From contig JAAZKT010000036.1 of assembly GCA_012799695.1 (NCBI GenBank), forward strand, positions 1 to 36,126: a DNA stretch of 36,126 nt. Reading direction: 5' to 3'. A model generated the notes under the pieces. That model made no database searches. It saw only the letters and a program-made list of their open reading frames with translations, and was not told the DNA's origin. Positions 25,517-33,359 of this stretch are shown piece after piece. Within the stretch, counting starts at the first letter, position 1. Each line of letters begins with the position of its first letter. Source of the DNA: Clostridiaceae bacterium. Lineage in GTDB: Bacteria; Bacillota; Clostridia; Saccharofermentanales; DTU023. Position numbers and translations under genes: made by a program.

Positions 25517-28500
25517 TTACGAGCAGCCGGTCGTCTCACCGCAGTCGAGGCACACTTTGCAGGTGCCATTGCGGACGAGCCTTGTGCCGGAGCAATTCGC
25601 GCAGACAGAGCCGTCGTAAAGTCGTTCGCCGTTTTTGCTCGCATCGAGCGCATTCTCGTGGATAAACTCGTCCATGCTGATTTGCGTCGGCTCCACATGT
25701 TCTTCGCCGGAAAGGAGTTCGTCGCCTTCAGGTTTTACTTGGACGCGCGTATAATCTCCACCCTCAATGTCGAGCACTTTGCTGATCAGATCTGACACGG
25801 AGGTGCAGTACTTGATATACGGGTGCCGCTGTACGAAGCCGTATGGTTCGAACTTCTGGCCCCGAAGCATTTTTGCGATGGCGTCCGTCTTGATGCCGTA
25901 CTGGAGCATGACGGAAATCGTCTTGGACAAGGAGTTCAGCAAGCCCGTGATCAGTGTCCCTTCTCGATCGGTCGTCATGAAAATTTCCATGACTTTACCG
26001 TCCTCGTCTCTGTTGACAGTGATGTAGACTTTAACGTCCTCGATTTGCGCTGGGTGCGTGACGCCGCTGCGAATACCGAAAGGCTTGACACGTGCACGGA
26101 TGAGTTCGCCGCTCTCCAGTTGCTTATTGCATTGATCGAGGTCGGCTTTTACCTTCTTTGCATAAGAAAGCAAGTTGTTGTAATTCAGTTGGTCAAGCGG
26201 AACGTCCCTGCTCTCCTTGTCGGTCAGACGCAGATTCAGAGGCTGTGCGTATTTTGACCCGTCGCGATAAAGCGTAATGCCCTTGACGCCCATCATCCAA
26301 GAAGCTAGAACGACATCGGCGAAATCATCCACCGTCGCTTCATTTGGGAGATTGACAGTCTTCGAAATAGCGCCGGAAATCAGCGGGGTAATCGCCGCGA
26401 CCATGCGGACGTGTCCGAGGTAATGGATGTAACGGTCGCCCGAGCCGCACTGATTGGCCGTATCGAACACGGCGAGATGTTCGTCGCGCAGATGCGGCGC
26501 TCCCTCAATCTTGCCGTCGGCAATCATGCCGTTTCCGTCGAGTCGCATGATGTAGTCGAGGATGTCTTGGATCTCTTCATCCGAGTACCCGAGCTTTTTC
26601 AAGCCTTGTCCGATGACGGGATTGGCAAGCGTCATGTAACCGCCACCTGAGAGTTTTTTGTAGACGACGTGCGAGAAGAAAGGCTCAATGCTTGTTGCCG
26701 CGCAGTCCATCGCGAAAGAGATCGTCCCAGTAGGCGCCATGACGGAAACCTGCGCATTGCGGTAACCGTACAATTCTCCCCATGTTTCGGCGTTTTCCCA
26801 ACTTTCATTCAGCGCATCGGCAAGATTTCCGAACCCCGACGAGCGCAATAGTGCGTGATCGACGACAGGAAGTGTGTAGTAGATCTCCTCCGGCTCGTCT
26901 TTTCTGACACCCGCCGCGCGGCTGTGGTTGCGAATGACGCGGAGCATGTAAGGCTTGTTTTTCTCGTAGTGCTCGAAAGGAGCCACCTTCTGCGCCATTA
27001 AGGCGGAGACAGCATAACTTTGCCCCGTCAAAACACCGGACAGCGCGCCACCGAGCGCGCGCGCTTCATCAGAATCGTAGGGGATGCCGGCGCTCATGAA
27101 AACGGACGCTAGGTTCGCAAGCCCCAATCCCGTCGCGCGGAATCCCCAAGTTTTGCGGGCGATTGCCTCCGTCGGGAATTGACCGCCAAAGATCGACGCC
27201 TCCAACATGATCTGCGCGATCGAGATAAGATGCCTGTAACCGGCAATATCAAAGGAACCCGATTCGCTATCGTAGAAACGCAACACGTTGATCGAAGCCA
27301 AGTTGCAGCTCGTGTCATCAAGGAACGCGTATTCGCCGCATGGGTTAGTCGAATTGATTCGGTTGTGTTTCGCTCCGACTTCGCCGTCTTCACCCGCCGG
27401 GCACGTATGCCAAGCGTTAAAAGTATCGTCGAATTGCGGCGCGGGGTCGGCACACCGCCACGCGGATTGATTGAAAATCTCCCACAAATGACCGACATCC
27501 ACGTCACGGTCGACGCTCGAATCACGGCGTCCCTTAAGGCGGATTTTTGCGTTCGGGTTACGATCGAGGTCAGCCACCTTGCGCATGAATTCATCGTTGA
27601 ACCGGACCGAGTTGTTCGAGTTTTGCCCCGAGACGGTTTGGTAGGCTTCCCCGTCGATGTCCGCATCGTAACCCATCTTCGCGAGAGCGATGACCTTGTC
27701 TTCCTCGCGCGCTTTCCACGTAATAAAGCGCTCGATCTCCGGGTGATCAATGTCGAGACAAACCATCTTCGCAGCGCGACGCGTCGTACCGCCAGACTTG
27801 ATGGCACCGGCATTTCGGTCGAGACCCTTCAGGAAACTCATGAGACCCGACGAGTGACCGCCACCGGAGAGCGCTTCACCTTCAGCGCGAATCGGGGAGA
27901 AGTTCGTCCCTGTTCCGGAGCCGCCCTTGAACAATTTTGTCTCGGATACGTAAGCTTCCGAAATGGAGTGAGGCCCAAGGAGCTGATCGCAGATGGAGAG
28001 AATAAAGCAAGCGGACGCCTGTGTGCGCGTATAGTCGTCCTTAGACATGACAACCTCGCCCTTCTCCTCATCGTAGTAATAGAGCTCATTCATCCCTCCG
28101 GCAATGTCGTATTTGAGCTTGAGTCCCGTATTGAACCACTGCGGCGAGTTCGGCGCAAACATCTGCGCCAATATGGCATAAACAAGTTCATCGTAAAGGA
28201 TGACGGACTCTTCTTCATCGATCATTCCTTCGTCGACAAGCGCTTTAACCCAGAAAGAAACCATGCGATCCGCAACTTGACGCATGGACGTCTCGTATCC
28301 CGTCTCTTCCGGCACGCCGGCTTTTCTAAAATACCTCGATGCGATGATGTCGCAGGCAGTCTGCGAGTAATGGGAAGGGAATTCCAGATCCTTCATATCG
28401 GTGAGCACTCGCCCCGACTTATGATCCATCAGGTATACATCACATTTTTTCCACTCAAAGAGATCGAAGACGGAACATTTTTTGTTCTCAATGTCTTTCG

Positions 28501-28537
28501 TAAAATGACGTTTAATAACGGACGATAACACGCTCAT
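25517..28537 (-). CDS. nrdJ: Adenosylcobalamin-dependent (class II) ribonucleotide reductase
   Basis: This 1006-residue enzyme makes deoxyribonucleotides with a B12-derived radical and needs no oxygen. The core residues are visible. The redox pair is Cys177 (SACF) and Cys411 (TSCNLASINV), and the radical/substrate site is Asn398, Cys400 and Glu402 in NPCGE. The 11-residue spacing between Cys400 and Cys411 equals that in the T. maritima enzyme. The C terminus ends in a zinc-ribbon-like tail (CANC, CKVCLDC, then GCS), which in this subgroup re-reduces the active site. GGAAGGTG precedes the ATG. Two inverted repeats upstream suggest control by NrdR. Confidence 0.95.
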   Translation of the reverse strand: MSVLSSVIKRHFTKDIENKKCSVFDLFEWKKCDVYLMDHKSGRVLTDMKDLEFPSHYSQTACDIIASRYFRKAGVPEETGYETSMRQVADRMVSFWVKALVDEGMIDEEESVILYDELVYAILAQMFAPNSPQWFNTGLKLKYDIAGGMNELYYYDEEKGEVVMSKDDYTRTQASACFILSICDQLLGPHSISEAYVSETKLFKGGSGTGTNFSPIRAEGEALSGGGHSSGLMSFLKGLDRNAGAIKSGGTTRRAAKMVCLDIDHPEIERFITWKAREEDKVIALAKMGYDADIDGEAYQTVSGQNSNNSVRFNDEFMRKVADLDRNPNAKIRLKGRRDSSVDRDVDVGHLWEIFNQSAWRCADPAPQFDDTFNAWHTCPAGEDGEVGAKHNRINSTNPCGEYAFLDDTSCNLASINVLRFYDSESGSFDIAGYRHLISIAQIMLEASIFGGQFPTEAIARKTWGFRATGLGLANLASVFMSAGIPYDSDEARALGGALSGVLTGQSYAVSALMAQKVAPFEHYEKNKPYMLRVIRNHSRAAGVRKDEPEEIYYTLPVVDHALLRSSGFGNLADALNESWENAETWGELYGYRNAQVSVMAPTGTISFAMDCAATSIEPFFSHVVYKKLSGGGYMTLANPVIGQGLKKLGYSDEEIQDILDYIMRLDGNGMIADGKIEGAPHLRDEHLAVFDTANQCGSGDRYIHYLGHVRMVAAITPLISGAISKTVNLPNEATVDDFADVVLASWMMGVKGITLYRDGSKYAQPLNLRLTDKESRDVPLDQLNYNNLLSYAKKVKADLDQCNKQLESGELIRARVKPFGIRSGVTHPAQIEDVKVYITVNRDEDGKVMEIFMTTDREGTLITGLLNSLSKTISVMLQYGIKTDAIAKMLRGQKFEPYGFVQRHPYIKYCTSVSDLISKVLDIEGGDYTRVQVKPEGDELLSGEEHVEPTQISMDEFIHENALDASKNGERLYDGSVCANCSGTRLVRNGTCKVCLDCGETTGCS

Positions 28538-28604
28538 CCCAACACCTTCCCTCTCTCATCCATGTAAAATGCGATCTTCTGAACGCACCGAACGATTTTG
28601 ATAT

Positions 28605-28620
28605 ACACTTCATGTAGTGT
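28605..28620. promoter_or_regulatory. NrdR-box-like inverted repeat 1 upstream of nrdJ
   Basis: ACACTTCATGTAGTGT is 16 bases long with perfect 5-bp arms ACACT/AGTGT. It resembles the NrdR box (ACACWATATNTWGTGT) described for ribonucleotide reductase genes. It lies about 70 bases before the nrdJ start, downstream of the likely promoter. Confidence 0.6.
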
Positions 28621-28638
28621 TCTGAGAACCATAATACT

Positions 28639-28653
28639 ACCACATGTTGTGGT
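28639..28653. promoter_or_regulatory. NrdR-box-like inverted repeat 2 upstream of nrdJ
   Basis: ACCACA-TGT-TGTGGT is a perfect palindrome whose centre is about 33 bases (three helical turns) from that of the first box, close to the usual NrdR pair spacing. It falls between a weak -35 (TTGAAC, 28652-28657) and -10 (TATTAT, 28631-28636) reading left. That spacing is only 15 bases, so the promoter call is tentative. Confidence 0.55.
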
Positions 28654-28759
28654 TCAATATTACAAAACGGTGACAAAGTCATTTTCTTTTCAACTCGAAA
28701 AAATCCGTCTGCTTTGCATTGGAATGAATTGTACCTAGGGAAAAGGCAACCGATAGCTC

Positions 28760-28975
28760 CACAAGCAACTCACAAGCCGACATCACAGCGCGCGAACAGC
28801 AAAGCATCTCATTAGATACAACACGATGCCGCGCTCGATCGGCAAAGCATTTCGCTAAACGCAAAAAACGCCGCGCGACCCACACGGTTTTTCGTTAGCC
28901 GCAACAAATCACCGCCTGCCACGCAAAGTATTTCATTAGCGGCAACAAATCACCTTGCGACCCACACATACATTG
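28760..28975. repeat. About five diverged tandem repeats of 40-43 bp
   Basis: The core GCAAAGCAT(C/T)TC(A/G)(C/T)TA recurs at 28799, 28842 and 28923, with a weaker copy near 28882 and a very weak one near 28765. A following element GC(C/G)GCAACAAATCACC occurs after the last two copies. The spacing is 40-43 bases. The copies differ at many positions and contain no uniform spacers. Confidence 0.6.
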
Positions 28976-28984
28976 CATTGTGGA

Positions 28985-29176
28985 GCGCACGTTGTATTGC
29001 TTGAATCTAGTTGTATCTGCAAATTACTCGTCGTACGTTCCGTACTCCGTGCGAACCTGAGCGCACGTTGCATAGCTCGAATCAAATTTACTCGCCATGC
29101 GATCGACACTCAAGGCAATCCTGAAGCGCCACGCAAGACTTGAAGCAATCTGCATCTGCGAATTACTCGCCATGCG
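28985..29176. repeat. Diverged duplications of the 3' end of the NifX-like gene
   Basis: The last codons and stop of the NifX-like gene read on plus as TTACTCGCCATGCG at 29163. Near copies lie at 29088 (TTACTCGCCATGCG) and 29024 (TTACTCGTCGTACG). A second shared block GCGCACGTTG(T/C)AT occurs at 28985 and 29061. The spacing is 64-76 bases. The stop codon itself is copied. Confidence 0.6.
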
Positions 29177-29531
29177 CCCCACAGTCGTCGTGATGTTGAT
29201 GTTCGCTGCAAATGGAGCCCGTGGACAGAAGCGAGCCGTTCAAGTAGCCCTCAGCAGCTTCTTGAGCCGTGCCTTGGGCGCCGATGACTACTTCTATGTT
29301 TTTCTCGTTGAAAAGGTCGACAGCGCCACCACCCATGCCGCCGCTGATGATCACATCGATGCCTCGCTCCGCAAGAAAAAGCGGCAAGAAGCCGGGGCGG
29401 TGGCCCGGACTTGCGATCGTCTCGACTTTGACGATTTCCTTGTCCCTCGCATGGAAGACGATAAATGCCTCACAATGACCGAAGTGCTCGGTCACATTTC
29501 CATTATCACTTGCTACGGCGATTTTTATCAT
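29163..29531 (-). CDS. NifX/NifB-family iron-molybdenum cluster-binding protein (second copy)
   Basis: This 122-residue protein of the dinitrogenase FeMo-cofactor-binding fold begins MIKIAVASDN with VTEHFGHCEAFIVF and the loop SGGMGGGAVDLF. It ends in a His/Cys-rich tail (CSEHQHHDDCGAHGE) likely to bind metal. Such proteins carry Fe-S or Mo-containing clusters. GAGAGGT precedes the ATG. It closes the five-gene cluster with the MinD-type ATPases. No nitrogenase structural gene is present, so a nitrogenase role is not implied. Confidence 0.87.
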   Translation of the reverse strand: MIKIAVASDNGNVTEHFGHCEAFIVFHARDKEIVKVETIASPGHRPGFLPLFLAERGIDVIISGGMGGGAVDLFNEKNIEVVIGAQGTAQEAAEGYLNGSLLSTGSICSEHQHHDDCGAHGE

Positions 29532-29625
29532 GTTGTTACCTCTCTATCAATGGTTTGCCCGTCGCTTCGTACGAATCGAGCTTTTTTCTATTACGACTGT
29601 CGTACTGTCGGTCGATCTGTCAGAT

Positions 29626-30549
29626 TCAATCGAACAAGAGCGCCATCGTCTTCTTGAAGATATCCTTCACGGCAGTTCCCGAAGGGCACTCGACGTCAAC
29701 AATTGTTTTTGCGTTATTGACCGCTCTTACAGCAGCGGGATCGAACGGTATCCTGCCCACGAAGGGCAACCCCCGCTCCTTGCAAAACTGCTCGATTTTC
29801 TCTGAAATTCCCGAGTTCATGTCGTGCTTATTCGTACACACGGCAATCTTCGTGTCGAAACCCTCCGCAGTCCGAATAATGCGCTCCATGTCGCTAAGAC
29901 CTGAAATGGATGGTTCGGCGACGATGAGAACCATGTCGACACCGCTAAGCGAGGCGATCACCGGACACCCGATCCCCGGAGAGCCGTCGATAATGGCCAA
30001 CTTGCTGTCGCAATCAGTTTCGATGGCATCTTTGCAATAGGGGATAGACTTGAATGCAAATCTACTCCCGTGAGCAGCCTCTTTCATCTCTTTTTTTACT
30101 TCTGTGACGAGCAGACCTGAGGTACCACTCCCCATTCTGAGTTGTGCCGTGGAGAACACGTTCTCCTCATCTACATAGAGCATCAGCTCCCCGGCAACAG
30201 CAGGTACCATCTCGATCGCTTGAGTAGGACAAACGTATGCACAGACTCCACAACCCTCACAACCGTAAGGATCGACCGAGTACTGATCGCCAGCCGAAAT
30301 GGCACCAAAACGGCAGTGCTGCCGGCAGAGGTCACAGTGCGTGCAGAGCTCCTGCGTGAGCTTAGCGACAGGCAAACCGTAATAGTCTCGCCTGATCGGT
30401 TCTTCTTCCCATTCCGTGACGAGATGCAAGTTCGGAGCATCCACGTCACAGTCGGCATACGCTCTCGCATCAGCGAGCTTGATGAAGGCGCTAGCGACAG
30501 TTGTCTTGCCAGTTCCGCCTTTCCCGCTAAGGATTAACAGCTGTTTCAC
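29626..30549 (-). CDS. MinD-superfamily ATPase with inserted 2x[4Fe-4S] ferredoxin domain (second copy)
   Basis: This 307-residue P-loop ATPase has the deviant Walker A SGKGGTGKT (8-16) and CDVDAPN. An inserted ferredoxin domain follows with C69/72/75/79 and C97/100/103/107, then IDGSPGIGCPVIASL. It starts with GTG overlapping the upstream stop in GTGA, with AAGGAAG ahead. Homologous pairs of such ATPases accompany the orange protein (ORP) in sulfate reducers and NifX-like proteins elsewhere. A role in assembling or moving a metal-sulfur cluster is likely but not shown. Confidence 0.88.
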   Translation of the reverse strand: MKQLLILSGKGGTGKTTVASAFIKLADARAYADCDVDAPNLHLVTEWEEEPIRRDYYGLPVAKLTQELCTHCDLCRQHCRFGAISAGDQYSVDPYGCEGCGVCAYVCPTQAIEMVPAVAGELMLYVDEENVFSTAQLRMGSGTSGLLVTEVKKEMKEAAHGSRFAFKSIPYCKDAIETDCDSKLAIIDGSPGIGCPVIASLSGVDMVLIVAEPSISGLSDMERIIRTAEGFDTKIAVCTNKHDMNSGISEKIEQFCKERGLPFVGRIPFDPAAVRAVNNAKTIVDVECPSGTAVKDIFKKTMALLFD

Positions 30550-31655
30550 TTCGCGCTTCCTTCCCTTTCACTCGATGTATGGTCTCGCTCGGAACAGGCA
30601 CCTTCCAGCTCTCTGTGAAACTCACCCGGCTCGACAAAAACATTTTCTCCGCATGTTTTCTTCTCCTGCTCCGCGTTGTGTCCTTTTTGATCATCCGCAG
30701 CGACTTTGCCATACACCTTTTCGTCACATACCTGCTCTAGCTCCATGCGATGTCCTTCTTGATCATCCGCAGCTACTTTGCCGTGCACCATGTTCGGTTT
30801 ATGTGACGCGGCGCCGTTCTCCACCCTGCCTACGATGGTTTCAAGAAGGCCAATGAACAGCTCACGGTATTTTTCTTTCTTGTTGACGACGATTTCAGCA
30901 TTTGAATTCAGCGATGCCAATTCATGATCGAAAGGAATTCTCCCCAAGATTTCTAAACTCTTGTCAAGGCAAAATTGTTCCACCGGATTATCTTCATTCA
31001 GGCATTTGTTGAGCACGACGCCGGTCGGTTTATCAAAAAGCTTGACCAGTTCATACACCATATTTAGATTGTGCGCACCGAATAGCGTCGGTTCAGCCAC
31101 CAGAACACAATAATCGGCGTCCTTGATGCTCTCCATCACAATACAGGCGCTGCCGGGCGGGCAATCGATGAATGTCAGCCTATGTTCTTCGGCGCTCCCT
31201 TCTTCCAGCAACCTGTTGATAATCGGGATGCCGGTCGCCTCACCTGTATTCATAACTCCCGTATACACGTTGACATCACCCGAGACGCCGATTTTGATTT
31301 TACCGATAGGCTTATCTCTTTCCGAGAGTGCCGATTTGGGGCAGACGAGCACACAGCCGCCGCATGAATGGCAAACGTCATCGAAAATAATCAGTTTTTT
31401 GTTCACGTAGGCAAGGGCATTGTAGTTGCAGAAACGAACACATGACCGGCAGCCGACGCATTGTTTCTCATCGACCTGAGGGATCTTGACCGTAATTAGC
31501 TCCTCGCGAGCAATGTCAGGTTTAAAGAAAAGATGACCGTTCGGCTCTTCAACGTCACAGTCGATGTAAGTCGAATGCCCTGCGACAGCCGCCAAATTGA
31601 CCGAAACGAGCGTCTTTCCCGTACCGCCCTTGCCGCTCAGTACCGCAATTTTCAT
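30546..31655 (-). CDS. MinD-superfamily ATPase with inserted ferredoxin domain and repeat-bearing C-terminal extension
   Basis: This 369-residue protein has a core of about 280 residues: Walker A SGKGGTGKT (7-15), CDVEEPN, ferredoxin cysteines 66/69/72/76 and 95/98/101/105, and FIDCPPGSACIV. From about residue 279 an acidic, charged extension of about 90 residues follows that the paralogue lacks. It contains a 24-residue tandem repeat (GKVAADDQEGH, then GKVAADDQKGH). The ATG lies one base after the stop of the upstream gene and has no clear ribosome site, so it relies on coupling. An in-frame upstream extension would lie inside that gene. Confidence 0.87.
   Translation of the reverse strand: MKIAVLSGKGGTGKTLVSVNLAAVAGHSTYIDCDVEEPNGHLFFKPDIAREELITVKIPQVDEKQCVGCRSCVRFCNYNALAYVNKKLIIFDDVCHSCGGCVLVCPKSALSERDKPIGKIKIGVSGDVNVYTGVMNTGEATGIPIINRLLEEGSAEEHRLTFIDCPPGSACIVMESIKDADYCVLVAEPTLFGAHNLNMVYELVKLFDKPTGVVLNKCLNEDNPVEQFCLDKSLEILGRIPFDHELASLNSNAEIVVNKKEKYRELFIGLLETIVGRVENGAASHKPNMVHGKVAADDQEGHRMELEQVCDEKVYGKVAADDQKGHNAEQEKKTCGENVFVEPGEFHRELEGACSERDHTSSEREGSAK
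30582..30785 (-). repeat. In-frame tandem repeat (72 bp) in the MinD-type ATPase tail
   Basis: Two copies of a 72-bp unit begin at 30679 and 30751 on plus (TGTCCTTYTTGATCATCCGC in both). They encode GKVAADDQ(E/K)GH plus a linker. A third, more diverged unit is visible only in the protein pattern (ELEQVCDEKV, EQEKKTCGENV, ELEGACSERD). Confidence 0.75.
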
Positions 31656-31656
31656 C

Positions 31657-32028
31657 TTACTGACCGCGGTTTCTGCCGTGAAATCCGGCATGAAAATCTT
31701 CCAATAAAGGCAGTTCGCCTTTGACAAACGCTTCGATGTTGTCTTTTAAGGAATCGGTGTTCGTTCTATACAGTTTAATGTCGGCAGAACGGAATACATC
31801 CGCCGCATTCTGCCCACATCTTGGCGTCAGCAGTGCGCCCACTCCCTGATCCGCAACGATCTGTGCAGCTCTGATTCCTGCGCCACCCGTACCGGACGCC
31901 GCAGTGTTTTCAACAAAAGCGGCTTCTTTTGTCTCCGTATCGTATACAAGAAAAAACGGCGCACGCCCAAACGAGGTGCATACGTTTGATTCCATTAAAT
32001 TGTTGTCTACCGGTATTGCTATTTTCAT
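31657..32028 (-). CDS. NifX/NifB-family iron-molybdenum cluster-binding protein (first copy)
   Basis: This 123-residue protein begins MKIAIPVDN with SNVCTSFGRAPFFLVYD and ASGTGGAGIRAAQ, then LTPRCGQNAADVF. It is a typical member of the FeMo-cofactor-binding family. Its sequence differs well from the second copy. It lacks that copy's His-rich tail but has cysteines in its body. AGGAGAAAATGAG precedes the ATG. It lies between the DUF134 regulator and the first MinD-type ATPase. Confidence 0.87.
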   Translation of the reverse strand: MKIAIPVDNNLMESNVCTSFGRAPFFLVYDTETKEAAFVENTAASGTGGAGIRAAQIVADQGVGALLTPRCGQNAADVFRSADIKLYRTNTDSLKDNIEAFVKGELPLLEDFHAGFHGRNRGQ

Positions 32029-32070
32029 CTCATTTTCTCCTTTAATCTCTCGTTTTATTCTGCTTTTAGG

Positions 32071-32165
32071 TTCCTGCGACGACGCCTGTCGCGCACCTCA
32101 GCGAACCATCATCTCGTTCGGACTCAAAAAAGTCTGCGATGACACCTACTGTACACCTCGACCTC
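32071..32165. repeat. 60-bp duplication of the 3' end of the DUF134 gene
   Basis: CTGCGATGACACCTACTGTA (32134 on), which covers the end and stop of the DUF134 gene, has a diverged copy CTGCGACGACGCCTGTCGCG (32074 on) exactly 60 bases away in the intergenic space. Both copies continue with the shared bases CACCTC. Confidence 0.6.
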
Positions 32166-32523
32166 TGCCTCGTCCTTGCCCGCGACCATGTCGATAACGG
32201 CAACCGCTGCCACAGCCAATTCCCGAACCATCACAGAGGAGGAATGTTCCCCCCTCGATCGACAACACTTTCCCGTTCACCAAAGCCTCCGCCAACTTCC
32301 GCCTAGCATCTACATAAATGCCCTGAACAGTGCTACGGGCAATATTCATCTGCTCGGCACATTCTTCTTGTGTGAGACTCTCAAGATCGATCAATCGAAT
32401 CGTTTCGAACTCATCGACCGTCATAATGACGTTATCCGAAACGCCCAACGGTGCGTCAAGGGGTCCGAATCTACTGACCTCGGGCAAACCACAAACTCTT
32501 CTTCTCTTCCTAGGTCTTGCCAT
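32146..32523 (-). CDS. DUF134 family DNA-binding protein
   Basis: This 125-residue protein of the DUF134 family starts MARPRKRRRVCGLPEVSRFGP. It has a sigma-70 region 4-like helix-turn-helix (MTVDEFETIRLIDLESLTQEECAEQM, then ARSTVQGIYVDARRKLAEAL). The tail after residue 95 is Gly/Cys/Arg-rich and ends in GRGQGRGRGRGVQ. GGAG lies nine bases before the ATG. The family is commonly found next to NifX-like and MinD-type genes and is presumed to be their regulator. It is first in this operon. Confidence 0.88.
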   Translation of the reverse strand: MARPRKRRRVCGLPEVSRFGPLDAPLGVSDNVIMTVDEFETIRLIDLESLTQEECAEQMNIARSTVQGIYVDARRKLAEALVNGKVLSIEGGTFLLCDGSGIGCGSGCRYRHGRGQGRGRGRGVQ

Positions 32524-32595
32524 TAATCATGAACTCCAATCTAGGCACACAAGCCAATCCATCTTTCCGTTTAGCCTATCGTACCGTCTATTTAT

Positions 32596-32624
32596 ATGCT
32601 ACGACTGTTTCTGGCATATGTCAA
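32596..32624 (-). promoter_or_regulatory. Promoter of the DUF134-NifX-MinD operon
   Basis: On the minus strand TTGACA (32619-32624) is followed after 17 bases by TAGCAT (32596-32601). The -35 is perfect and the -10 matches four of six. It gives a leader of about 65 bases before DUF134. Confidence 0.6.
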
Positions 32625-32785
32625 TAACATGGTCGCTTATCCTTTTGAATAATCCAAGCTATGTACAGAGCTTTTAAAAGCGAAACATGTTCAGAGCTTT
32701 CGAATATCCGATAACATTTTCCAAACGCGCAGAAATGGTTCATAATGTTTGCACGCACCATGCCGCAACGCAAAGGATCAACTCA

Positions 32786-33199
32786 ATGAAGAATAGAACC
32801 CGCATCACCACCCTATTTGCCGTCATGCTGATTTTTTTAGGTATCGCTTGTTTGTTATCAGCTTGTGCCACTAAAAGCGACATCGTCGGGGCTTGGAGAT
32901 TGATTGAGACGGAAGATCCTACCTATGCACTTGGCATAATTTTCGAGTTTGAAGATAACGGCACCCTCAACCTGCTCCCCGGTGTCGCGCTGCTGACTGA
33001 AGAGGAAATAGGAATGTTTGTTGACCTCAAGGAACGCTTGGCACTGAGCTACCAAGCAAGCCGGAACGGCGACTTGCGTATCACTCTTGTTAAAACCGAG
33101 GGGGGATCGGCTGTTCTCCGCATGACGTATACGGTTGAGGGAGATGTGATGACAATTACGGACGAAAACAATGTTACGCTGACTTTCCGCCGACAGTAA
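32786..33199 (+). CDS. Small lipoprotein with lipocalin-like (DUF5640-type) domain
   Basis: This 137-residue protein has a positively charged N terminus, a hydrophobic segment and the lipobox LLSAC (Cys27). The mature part begins after ATKSDIVGAWRL and shows alternating strands (IIFEFEDNGTLNL, MTYTVEGDVMTITDENNVTLTF) typical of small beta-sheet proteins that measure the G-x-W motif near the start. AAAGGAT precedes the chosen ATG. An in-frame ATG at 32687 gives an N terminus without signal-peptide character. The function is unknown. It lies on the opposite strand to both neighbours. Confidence 0.78.
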   Translation: MKNRTRITTLFAVMLIFLGIACLLSACATKSDIVGAWRLIETEDPTYALGIIFEFEDNGTLNLLPGVALLTEEEIGMFVDLKERLALSYQASRNGDLRITLVKTEGGSAVLRMTYTVEGDVMTITDENNVTLTFRRQ

Positions 33200-33204
33200 A
33201 CCTG

Positions 33205-33359
33205 CAGTCATTTATCGCTTATCGTCGCTTCACTCCCTCCACGATATTTTCCCATGTCTGCAAATCAATTAATTGTTGCGCTTATCGTCGATATAACCTA
33301 TGACCATCAGTCAAGAATCCGTAGTCATTTATATGTCTCGTTTATCGTCGATACAACCC
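33205..33359. repeat. Diverged copies of the 3' end of the CCA-enzyme gene
   Basis: The gene end, on plus CGTTTATCGTCGATACAACC at 33339, recurs as CGCTTATCGTCGATATAACC at 33279 and CGCTTATCGTCGCTTCAC at 33216, at 60- and 63-base spacing. AGTCATTTAT is also shared between 33207 and 33323. The copies lie in the convergent intergenic gap. Confidence 0.65.

Larger units (their letters stand above)
28538..29162. other. Intergenic region between nrdJ and the NifX-like gene
   Basis: These 625 bases contain the nrdJ control region (28538-28680) and then two families of diverged repeats up to the end of the NifX-like gene. Short open frames occur in it, but none has a family match or a credible start, so I annotate no gene. 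No cobalamin riboswitch signature (B12 box) was found. Confidence 0.7.

Noticed and set aside
27179-28528. Long open frame (449 codons) on the plus strand opposite nrdJ
   Set aside because: It has no family resemblance and no ribosome site, and nrdJ on the other strand is certain. Long antisense frames occur by codon bias.
28538-28680. Cobalamin riboswitch before nrdJ
   Set aside because: No B12 box or conserved cobalamin-aptamer core was found on the minus strand.
28679-28885. 68-codon minus-strand frame in the repeat region
   Set aside because: It is created by the degenerate repeats and has no good start or family match.
28760-29176. CRISPR array
   Set aside because: Units are diverged and adjoin each other without unique spacers, and no cas gene is near.
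29163-32523. Nitrogenase (nif) cluster
   Set aside because: Only NifX-fold and MinD-type proteins are present. No nifH, nifD, nifK, nifE or nifN is seen.
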